Below the pieces are notes generated by a model. It was given only the letters and a program-made list of their open reading frames with translations, ran no database searches and was not told the DNA's origin. Positions 57,442 through 64,000 of a DNA stretch of 64,000 nt are shown in pieces. Source of the stretch: Actinomadura flavalba DSM 45200 (GTDB taxonomy: Bacteria > Actinomycetota > Actinomycetes > Streptosporangiales > Streptosporangiaceae); contig NZ_KB894104.1 of the NCBI RefSeq assembly GCF_000374305.1, forward strand, positions 84,695 through 148,694, in the 5' to 3' direction. Made by a program: the position numbers and the translations under genes. Each line of letters opens with the position of its first letter. The first letter of the stretch is position 1.

Positions 57442-60387
57442 CTACCGCGCGGCCCGTCCCGACGACGCGTTCAGCAGCCTGCGGCGGGCCGTCTCGGTCA
57501 GCGGACGGTACCCGCCCGCCTTGTCGCGGAAGTACGTACGACCTTCCGCCACGGGCGGAATGCCCTCCTCGCCCAGCGGTCCGGTCAGCAGCCGGTGACC
57601 GGCCGAAACCGGGATCTCCGGCACGATCCGGACGATCGCCGGGCGCAGTTCCGGCTCGACCCGGAGCAGCGCCTCGGACAGGTCCACCGGACGCAGGTCG
57701 GCGCCCTCGCGCAGGCTCACGGCCGCCGCCGCCAGCTCCGCGTCGCCCACGCCGGGGATGCCGTAGACGGCGGCGGCGTCCACGGCGGGCAGGTCACCGA
57801 GCGCGTCGCGGATCGGGCCGGGCGGGACGATGCCCGCCGCCGTGCGGATCAGCTCGGCGTCGCGGCCGACCGGCCAGAAGTCGCCGTCGGCGTCGCGGCG
57901 GAACAGGTCGCCGGTGATCGTCCAGGCGTCCTCGGGGGCGAACACCCCGCGCACCAGCCGGGGCGCGGTGCCGAGCGCCGCCGGACGGACCCGCGCGAGC
58001 AGCATCCCGATCGCGCCGGGCTCGCAGTCGCTCGCGAACCCGTCCGCGCCCAGCACCAGTTCGCCGCGTTCCAGGTCGTAGCGGGCGAGCCGGACGGGCG
58101 CGCTGCCGGGCAGCGGACGACCGAGCGCGCCGGGCTTCTTGCCGCTGACGTTGGCCAGCACCGCCTCACCGCGCGTCGAGGCGTAGAACTCCAGGACACG
58201 CGCCGGAGCCCAGCGCTCCTCCACCCGGCGCCACAGCCCGCGCGGCATCCCCGACCCGATGAACAGCCGCACCGCGTGGTGCCGCTCCCCCGGATGCGGC
58301 GGCGCGTTGACCAGCTCGCGCAGCAGCGACCAGGTGTAGGACGCGACCGTGACGCCGTAGCGGCGCGCCTCGTCCCAGAACGTCTCGGGGTCGTAGTCGC
58401 TGGCCAGGGCGAGCCGCGCGCCGCTGGCCACGGCGCCGCCGAGGCTCATCAGCAGCGCCGACGGGTGCTGGAGCGGCGTGATCGAGAAGACGGTGTCGGC
58501 CGGGGTCAGCGACGCCGCCGACGCCGTTCCGTACGCCGACAAGGCCCACCGCCGGTTCGTGACGCGACTGGCGCGCACCTGGTCGCCGTCGCCGGTGAAG
58601 AGCACGAACGCGTCGTCACCGGCACGTCCCGGGTTGGGCCGGTACCAGCCGGGCAGCTCGACCTCGTCCGGGTCGATCAGCTCCATATCGGTCAGCCGGG
58701 GGTCGCGGTCGCGACCGCCGCCGAGCAGGTACGGCTCGACGTCCGGCAGGGCGAGCACCCGCGCGGCGTGGTGGGGATCGGTGATCACGCGGGTGAGGTG
58801 GCACAGCGCGGCCTCGCGGACGACGTCGCCGTCCGGCCGCAGCAGCACCGCCACGGCTCCGAGCCGGTTCAGCGCCGCCACCAGCGCCAGCGCCGACGGA
58901 CGCGTGTGCATCAGCACGCCCACGGCGTCGCCCTGCCGCACCCCGATGTGGACGAGCCCGCGCACGACGGCGTCGATGCGCCGCTTGGCGGCCGTCTGCG
59001 TGTGGGCACGGCCCTGGTAGAGGAAGAAGACGTCCTCGGGGCGGCGCGCGGCGGCCTCGTCGAGCATGCGGCCGAGCGACACCCGCGTGGTGGAGTGGAT
59101 GCGCTCCAGCCGGGCGAGCCGGGGCAGGTTCTGCGCGGCGTGCCGGGTGATCTGGCGGCTGCCGCGCACGGCCCGCGCCGTCGTGGCGGCCACCGAGCGG
59201 AGGGTGTTCCCGCCGATGCCCGCGGCGAGCTTGAGGCCGTAACCGGCGGTGCCGCCGGGCAGCGGCGGCGAGGTCGGCTCACCGTCCGACGACAGCGTGT
59301 GCGCGATGTCCGGGATGCCGCCGTTGATCCACTCAGCGACGGCGGGCCACGTCTGCTCCAGCGCCGCCGAACCGACGACGAGCCCGAAGTGCCCGGCCCG
59401 CAGCGACGCCTCGTAGACCTCGGCGCGCGGCGCCGCCCTGCGGATGCCGCGCACCATCGCCGGCGGCGCGATCTCGTCCACCTCACCGACGAAAGCCAGC
59501 ACCGGCACCTTGATGTCAGCGAGCGTGACGAGCCGGTCTCCGATCACGAAACCGCCGGTCATCATTCTGTTGTGCTGGATGAACATTCTGATGAACTCCG
59601 CGAGCGCCGGGCCCGGCCACGACACCCAGCCCTCCCGCTCCAGGAACCGGCGCTGCCGCTCGCGCGGCGCCAGCCGCTCCCGGTCGTGCAGTTGCAGGAC
59701 GAACTCCACCCGGCTGCGCACCGACTTGACCGGGCTGAGGAGCTGGAAGCCCGTGCGGGTCACCCAGCCGGGCACGTCGATGGCGCGCAGCAGCGCGTCC
59801 GGGATGCGCTCGGCGGCCTCGGCCGCGAACCGGGTCGGCACCCCGAACGGCAGCCCGACGCTGGTGTCGGCGGGGCTGCCGAACGTGATCAGCGAGGCGA
59901 GGCCCTTGCCGCGCCGGTACGCCGCCGTCTGGTAGACGAACATGCCGCCCTGCGAGTACCCGGCGAGGTGCACGTCGCGTCCGGTCGCCTCGCGGACGTG
60001 GTCCACCGCGTCGCTGACGGCGACGACGTGGTCGGTGACGGTGCGCTCCAGGCCCCCGGGCTCGCGCTCGGGGGCGCCGAAGTCGACGACCCAGCAGTCC
60101 ACGCCGCGCCGGTGCAGCTCGCCCACCGCGCTGACGTGGGAGGCGATGTCGTACACCTCCGCCGTGATCATCAGCGGCGGGACGAGCAGCACCACCGGAC
60201 GCCCGGACGACGCGTCCTCCGGGTGGTAGTGCCGCAGCCGGTACACGCGGTGCTCGGCCGCCACCTCGTAGGGCGTGGCGTCCTCGTCCGTGGCCAGCCC
60301 GCCGAAACGCGCCACTTCCAGGGCGTTCTGGGCGGTGGAGCCCACCCGGGACCCGAGGCGCAGGAGCGTTCTAGCAACAGGAGGCAT
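57442..60387 (-). CDS. Fusion: alpha/beta hydrolase (PhaC-like) plus degenerate acyl-adenylating domain
   Basis: A 981-residue two-domain protein. Residues about 1-370 are an alpha/beta hydrolase of the PHA-synthase/depolymerase type with nucleophile motif LAGYSQGGMF, and FVGEVDEIAPP and GHFGLV for the Asp and His. From about 455 an ANL (AMP-binding) domain follows (LGRMLDEAAARRPEDVFFLYQGRAHT ... TGDLFRRDADGDFWPVGRD). The P-loop reads FTGDGDQVRAS and the terminal catalytic-lysine motif reads PVSAGHRLLTG, both departing from consensus, so adenylation is questionable. Operon partner of the fatty-acyl-AMP ligase 82 bases upstream; GGAAGG precedes the ATG. Confidence 0.88.
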   Translation of the reverse strand: MPPVARTLLRLGSRVGSTAQNALEVARFGGLATDEDATPYEVAAEHRVYRLRHYHPEDASSGRPVVLLVPPLMITAEVYDIASHVSAVGELHRRGVDCWVVDFGAPEREPGGLERTVTDHVVAVSDAVDHVREATGRDVHLAGYSQGGMFVYQTAAYRRGKGLASLITFGSPADTSVGLPFGVPTRFAAEAAERIPDALLRAIDVPGWVTRTGFQLLSPVKSVRSRVEFVLQLHDRERLAPRERQRRFLEREGWVSWPGPALAEFIRMFIQHNRMMTGGFVIGDRLVTLADIKVPVLAFVGEVDEIAPPAMVRGIRRAAPRAEVYEASLRAGHFGLVVGSAALEQTWPAVAEWINGGIPDIAHTLSSDGEPTSPPLPGGTAGYGLKLAAGIGGNTLRSVAATTARAVRGSRQITRHAAQNLPRLARLERIHSTTRVSLGRMLDEAAARRPEDVFFLYQGRAHTQTAAKRRIDAVVRGLVHIGVRQGDAVGVLMHTRPSALALVAALNRLGAVAVLLRPDGDVVREAALCHLTRVITDPHHAARVLALPDVEPYLLGGGRDRDPRLTDMELIDPDEVELPGWYRPNPGRAGDDAFVLFTGDGDQVRASRVTNRRWALSAYGTASAASLTPADTVFSITPLQHPSALLMSLGGAVASGARLALASDYDPETFWDEARRYGVTVASYTWSLLRELVNAPPHPGERHHAVRLFIGSGMPRGLWRRVEERWAPARVLEFYASTRGEAVLANVSGKKPGALGRPLPGSAPVRLARYDLERGELVLGADGFASDCEPGAIGMLLARVRPAALGTAPRLVRGVFAPEDAWTITGDLFRRDADGDFWPVGRDAELIRTAAGIVPPGPIRDALGDLPAVDAAAVYGIPGVGDAELAAAAVSLREGADLRPVDLSEALLRVEPELRPAIVRIVPEIPVSAGHRLLTGPLGEEGIPPVAEGRTYFRDKAGGYRPLTETARRRLLNASSGRAAR

Positions 60388-60416
60388 CGTCGACCTTCCA
60401 CAGAGTCAACGACATC

Positions 60417-60467
60417 GTGTCCGATGATCCACGCGGTTTTCAATACGTAGGTGACAAAGTCGGACAC
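60417..60467. other. Inverted repeat in the ligase-fusion intergenic gap
   Basis: GTGTCCGA (60417-60424) and TCGGACAC (60460-60467) can pair around a 35-base loop just after the ligase stop and before the fusion gene start. Possible attenuation or processing hairpin. Confidence 0.35.
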
Positions 60468-60469
60468 GG

Positions 60470-62119
60470 TCAGTCGATGACGCGAGCGCCTTCCATCTTC
60501 CCGGACTGGAGCCGCTCCCACATGTAGCGGCGGCGCGGCTTGCCGCTGGACGTGCGCTGGATCAGGCCGCCGCCGACGACGATCGTCACCTCCACATCCT
60601 CACCGACGCGGCGGCGCAGCAGTTCCCGGACGTCGGCGGCCCACGGCGCGTCCTGCGTCTCAGCGAACAGCGCCAGGCCGCGCGTCCCCGCGCCGGGAAC
60701 GCCGACGACGACGATGCGGCCCTTGCCGAGCCGCGTCACCTCAGCGATCTTGGATTCGAGGTCCTCGACGTAGACGGACCGGCCGCGCACCTTGATGCTG
60801 TCGCCCATCCGGCCGAGGACGAAGAGCTGGCCCTCGTGGAAGAACCCGGCGTCGCCGGTGTACACCAGCCCGTTCTCGAACCGCGTCGACTTGCCCTCGG
60901 CACCGGCGTAGTAGCCGCGGCAGGCCGACGCGCCGCCGACGACGATCTCGCCGAGGCGCCCGGCGGGCAGCTCGTTGCCGTCGTCGTCTACGACGGAGAC
61001 GGGCACGTCCTCCTCGGGCGTGCCGCAGCCGACGACCCAGCCCGCCTTGGCGCCGAGCGAGTTCGCGCCCAGCGTGTGCTGCTCCAGCACCCGGACGGGC
61101 TCGCCGAACGCCAGCGACTCGCTGTCGGGACGGATCGCCAGCGGGTCGCGGCGGACCTGGTCGAGCGTGACGAGCAGCGTCGTCTCGGCCATGCCGAACG
61201 CGGGCTTGAACGTCGCGCGGGAGAACCCGAACGGCTCCAGGAGCTGCGCGAACACCTCCAGCGAGTGCGGGTCGATCGGCTCGGCGCCGATCAGCGCGGT
61301 CTTCCAGCCGGACAGGTCGATGCCCTCCAACTGCTCGGGCTTCACGCGGCGCGCGACGTAGGCGTACGCGAACGGCGGCGCGGCCGTGTGCCGGGCCTCG
61401 TCGAAGCAGCGAATCCAGCGGGCGGGGTCGCGGATGAAGTGGTCGGGCCGCATGAGCCGCAGCGTGCCCTGGCGGGCGATCGGCGTGAGGAACGCGCCGA
61501 TGAGGCCCATGTCGTGGTAGAGCGGCAGCCAGGACGCGACGATGTCGCCGTCCTGGTAGTCGGCGCCGCGCGCGATCAGCTCGCTGTTGGCCTCCAGGTT
61601 CTTCCAGGTGACCATGACGCCGCGCGGCGCGCCGCTCGACCCGGACGTGAACTGGAGCAGCGCGAGTTCCCCGGCGGGCTGCACGTCGGCCTCGGTGGCC
61701 GCCTGACGCGGTTCCCACGGCTCGCCGGGAACGCCCGCGCGGCGCATCGCCTCGCCCGCCTCGGCCGCCAGTCCGGCGGACGCGATCGTCAGCTTCGGCT
61801 CGGCCTGCTTGAAGATGGCCGCGACGTGGTTGACGTAGTCCTCGCCACTCTGGAACAGCGGCGGCGTGATGAGGCAGACGGTGGCGCCCGCGGCCCAGAC
61901 CGCGAAGTAGGTCTCGATGCACGTGAAGTCGGTCGGCAGCACCACGCAGACGATGTCGCCCGGCTCGACGCCCTCCTCGATGAGGGCGGCGGCCGTCCGG
62001 CGCGCGGCGGACGCGATCGCACCGTAGTCGCGGTACTCCCAGCCGCCGTCGTCGGTCGCCAGGTGAACGCCGCGACCGGTGTTCGGCTTGTCCAGCCAAT
62101 CCCGCAGCGCAGATGCCAT
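60470..62119 (-). CDS. Fatty-acyl-AMP ligase (FAAL/FadD family)
   Basis: Activates a fatty acid as acyl-AMP, usually for transfer to an acyl carrier protein. The 549-residue ANL enzyme has the P-loop LLQFTSGSSGAPRGVMVT, the FAAL hallmark SWLPLYHDMGLIGAFLTPI, FGMAETTLLVT, VYTGDAGFFHEGQLFVLGRMGDSIKVRGRSVYVEDLE and the terminal lysine in QRTSSGKPRRR. ATG at 62119 follows GAAGGGGACACG. First gene of a two-gene operon with the hydrolase/adenylation fusion. No polyketide synthase or carrier protein is nearby, so the acceptor is unknown. Confidence 0.92.
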   Translation of the reverse strand: MASALRDWLDKPNTGRGVHLATDDGGWEYRDYGAIASAARRTAAALIEEGVEPGDIVCVVLPTDFTCIETYFAVWAAGATVCLITPPLFQSGEDYVNHVAAIFKQAEPKLTIASAGLAAEAGEAMRRAGVPGEPWEPRQAATEADVQPAGELALLQFTSGSSGAPRGVMVTWKNLEANSELIARGADYQDGDIVASWLPLYHDMGLIGAFLTPIARQGTLRLMRPDHFIRDPARWIRCFDEARHTAAPPFAYAYVARRVKPEQLEGIDLSGWKTALIGAEPIDPHSLEVFAQLLEPFGFSRATFKPAFGMAETTLLVTLDQVRRDPLAIRPDSESLAFGEPVRVLEQHTLGANSLGAKAGWVVGCGTPEEDVPVSVVDDDGNELPAGRLGEIVVGGASACRGYYAGAEGKSTRFENGLVYTGDAGFFHEGQLFVLGRMGDSIKVRGRSVYVEDLESKIAEVTRLGKGRIVVVGVPGAGTRGLALFAETQDAPWAADVRELLRRRVGEDVEVTIVVGGGLIQRTSSGKPRRRYMWERLQSGKMEGARVID

Positions 62120-62405
62120 CGTGTCCCCTTCAAGCGTGCTCACGGTCACACACGTGACCAATGGGTAACTTCACCAGCGACGCGACATTCACGTCAACCG
62201 GGACGGCCGAAAACGACCCCGCAGCGACCCGGCCACACTCCGCGAGTCTGTGAAGTTCGTTACAACCACGTCGTGAAAGATGTTCATCCAGACCACTGCC
62301 GCTCCGTTCACGCCGTTGTTACCTTCACGTCGCCGGGGACGAGGCGGCCGGGGCAACGGCCCTCCGCGCTCCTCCGGCCCCCGCCCCAGGCCCCGAGGAG
62401 CCGCC

Positions 62406-63380
62406 ATGCAGTCCCGCCGTGCCTTCCTCCGCACAGCGACCGTCACGACGGGAGCCGCCACGATCGGCTCCACCCTCCTGACGGCCCCCGCCCACGCCGG
62501 CACGACCCGCGTGGTGGCCGTGAAGAAGCAGAACGAGCGGACCGTGGACCTGACCGTCCACTCGGGCGCGATGAACCGCGACCTGAAGGTCCGCCTCCTG
62601 CTGCCGCGCGGCTGGTCGGCCGACGCGGAGCGGACCTGGCCGCTCGTCTTCGGCTTCCACGGCGGCAATGAGAACTACTCCGCGTGGACGACCTACACGG
62701 ACATCGCCGCTCGTTCCTACCGCCGCCAGGTGATCGTCGCGCTCCCCGAGGGCGGCTACGCGGGCGGTTACACCGACTGGTGGAACTACGGCTTCGGCGG
62801 CTCCTACGCGTGGGAGACCTTCCACCTGCGCGAACTGCTCCCGATCTTGGAGCAGGAGTACCGGGCGGGTCCGAAGCGGGCGGTCTTCGGCCAGTCCACC
62901 GGCGGCTACGGCGCCCTCATCTACGCGGCGAGGAACCCCGGGATGTTCCGCTACGCGGCGGCCTACAGCCCTTTCGCGTCGATCTTGACGCCGGGCGTGG
63001 ACCGCGTCCTCCTGACGGGCTTGACGGGCCTGGGCTGGCTCACCGACAAATGGTCGATGTGGGGCGACCCGGTCCTGCAACGCCACATCTGGGAGGCCAA
63101 CGACCCGGTCACGCAGGCGGAACGCCTACGCGGCACCAAGCTCTACGTGGCCGTGGCGAAGAACGGCCTCCCCGGCCCCCTGGACCCACCCGACGGCCAC
63201 TTCGCCGACCCGGCCGAAGCCTTCTGCTACTACACGACGAAGCCCTTCCTGGACCGCCTGGAAGAACTCGACATCCCGGTGACCACCCACCTCTACGACC
63301 GAGGCACCCACACCTGGCGCTACTGGCAGGACGAACTGAACCGCTCCTGGCCCGCAATGATGCGCACCCTCCACGCCTAA
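62406..63380 (+). CDS. Tat-exported esterase (antigen-85/esterase D-like alpha/beta hydrolase)
   Basis: A 324-residue secreted hydrolase. The N-terminus (MQSRRAFLRTATVTTGAATIGSTLLTAPAHA) is a twin-arginine signal ending in AHA. The mature part shows WPLVFGFHGGNENYSAW, GYTDWWNYGFGGSYAWETFHLRELLPILEQEYRAG, nucleophile FGQSTGGYGALIYAARNPGMF and the terminal His in YDRGTHTWRYWQDEL, the pattern of mycolyltransferase-like esterases. GAGGAG precedes the ATG. Its stop overlaps the stop of the convergent DUF3054 gene. Confidence 0.9.
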   Translation: MQSRRAFLRTATVTTGAATIGSTLLTAPAHAGTTRVVAVKKQNERTVDLTVHSGAMNRDLKVRLLLPRGWSADAERTWPLVFGFHGGNENYSAWTTYTDIAARSYRRQVIVALPEGGYAGGYTDWWNYGFGGSYAWETFHLRELLPILEQEYRAGPKRAVFGQSTGGYGALIYAARNPGMFRYAAAYSPFASILTPGVDRVLLTGLTGLGWLTDKWSMWGDPVLQRHIWEANDPVTQAERLRGTKLYVAVAKNGLPGPLDPPDGHFADPAEAFCYYTTKPFLDRLEELDIPVTTHLYDRGTHTWRYWQDELNRSWPAMMRTLHA

Positions 63381-63724
63381 CGCACAAGAACCCGAAAGAC
63401 CCCCCGCCACCCCACAAGCGTCAAGAACGTAAACAAGGAAGCAACAACAACAAACGCAAAAGCGACCCCCTCCCCAGAAAACCAACGCAAGCCCAGCCCA
63501 AGAAAAACAACAACCCCCCAAACCCCAACCCCCACAGGCCAAACACCAAGGGGATCACGCCAGACCCGAAGAACAACCCACCCAACGACCAACCCAACAA
63601 GAAAGGGCCAAAGAGTCCCAAGAACAGAAAAAACAGACCCAACCCCCTCATGCGTAGAACGCCCAACCACAACAAAACAAACCAAGAACACCAAATCAAA
63701 AACAGCCGCAAAGAAAATCCGCAT
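63377..63724 (-). CDS. DUF3054 membrane protein with atypical T-rich codons
   Basis: A 115-residue, four-helix membrane protein: MRIFFAAVFDLVFLVCFVVVGRSTHEG, VFSVLGTLWPFLVGLVVGWVVLRVWRDPLGVWPVGVGVWGVVVFLGLGLRW, GEGVAFAFVVVASLFTFLTLVGWRGV. Length, GRxxH and the PFLVGLxVGW stretch match DUF3054. Codons end mostly in T or G, unlike every neighbour, and the plus strand here is almost free of T. Start at 63724 is uncertain; in-frame GTG codons 40-80 bases upstream are alternatives. Function unknown. Confidence 0.78.
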   Translation of the reverse strand: MRIFFAAVFDLVFLVCFVVVGRSTHEGVGSVFSVLGTLWPFLVGLVVGWVVLRVWRDPLGVWPVGVGVWGVVVFLGLGLRWFSGEGVAFAFVVVASLFTFLTLVGWRGVFRVLVR

Positions 63725-63785
63725 AGCCCAAGCATAAAGACCAAACCAGGCAGGGGCCACCAACAGCACCACGCACGATGGGGGC

Positions 63786-63837
63786 GTGGGGGCGAAGAGC
63801 CCCCACCCCGGGGGGCTCCGGGGGGTCGTCCCCCCGG
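63786..63837. repeat. Two adjacent GC-rich hairpins
   Basis: GTGGGGGC-GAAGA-GCCCCCAC (63786-63806) and CCGGGGGG-TCGT-CCCCCCGG (63818-63837). Both are perfect. They resemble the GC-rich dispersed hairpin elements seen between actinomycete genes. Confidence 0.8.
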
Positions 63838-63850
63838 GCAAAATGCGAAA

Positions 63851-63892
63851 GGGCCGCCTGGGAGCAAACAACCGTTTGCGAACAGGCGACCC
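63851..63892 (-). terminator. Probable terminator of tRNA-fMet
   Basis: Outer stem GGGCCGCCTG/CAGGCGACCC (one G-T pair in RNA) with inner stem GCAAAC/GTTTGC around ACCG. It starts 10 bases after the tRNA 3' end on the minus strand and is followed by a weak T-run. Confidence 0.55.
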
Positions 63893-63901
63893 TCGGACCA
63901 G

Positions 63902-63975
63902 TAGCGGGGACAGGATTTGAACCTGCGACCTCTGGGTTATGAGCCCAGCGAGCTACCGAACTGCTCCACCCCGCG
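63902..63975 (-). tRNA. Initiator tRNA-fMet (anticodon CAT)
   Basis: A 74-base cloverleaf without encoded CCA. Acceptor CGCGGGG pairs with CCCCGC while position 1 (C) faces U72, the unpaired end required of initiators. The anticodon stem has the three G-C pairs (GGG/CCC) that direct P-site binding, loop CTCATAA with anticodon CAT at 63939-63941. D-stem GAGC/GCTC and T-arm GCAGG-TTCAAAT-CCTGT are intact. Confidence 0.97.
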
Positions 63976-64000
63976 GTGATGTCTTAACTGTATGGGGTGG

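Overview
The window is about 64 kb of high-GC chromosome (well over 70 % GC in most genes, strong GC3) from a filamentous-type actinomycete. Actinobacterial markers include a WhiB1/WblE-type Fe-S regulator, a SigR-RsrA pair with a recognisable SigR promoter, a nickel superoxide dismutase with its protease, a PdtaS-like kinase and several probably leaderless mRNAs. A member of the Streptosporangiales/Thermomonosporaceae such as Actinomadura fits, but the genus is inference. There are 58 supportable protein genes, one tRNA, no rRNA, no transposase, no prophage and no CRISPR array.

Layout. 1-17.5 kb is mostly accessory: a very large unrecognised protein running off the left edge, a LigA-type ligase, a macrolide-type glycosyltransferase behind a palindromic operator, a secreted nuclease, an AfsR/SARP-type regulator, an imine-reductase-like enzyme, a DUF4097-PadR pair, and an amino-acid ABC transporter operon. 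17.8-24.7 kb is housekeeping and stress: malic enzyme, CGNR protein, sodX/sodN, RsbW-SigB/F pair, a lipid kinase and whiB1 behind a perfect CRP-type site.

24.7-49.1 kb follows the conserved actinobacterial backbone whiB1 - pdtaS - small biotinyl protein (TB7.3 type) - rsrA/sigR - SRAP - aroA - rsgA, known from Mycobacterium tuberculosis Rv3219-Rv3228. Inserted between pdtaS and the biotinyl protein is a roughly 8-kb block with bioF, bioB, bioD, a BsaP-like small Cys protein, a DasR-like GntR regulator, a tandem pair of Uma2 nuclease genes, a carotenoid oxygenase and an acetyltransferase. Biotin synthesis therefore sits directly beside a biotin carboxylase and its carrier; bioA is not in the window. 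Two membrane HD-domain proteins, an epimerase, a DoxX protein with a histone-H1-like tail, and an ECF sigma factor with a 61-residue zinc-finger partner fill the rest.

49.1-51.6 kb is the strangest part: about 2.4 kb with one 63-residue membrane protein and three unrelated repeat systems (a degenerate ~21-bp hairpin-forming array, seventeen 13-bp units, and 91-98-bp units in a G/T-rich strand). 51.6-64 kb is accessory metabolism: L-2-hydroxyglutarate oxidase-like enzyme, a P450-SDR-esterase group behind a palindrome, an L,D-transpeptidase, a fatty-acyl-AMP ligase operon with a hydrolase/adenylation fusion, a Tat-exported esterase, a DUF3054 membrane protein with atypical T-rich codons, and initiator tRNA-Met at the right edge.
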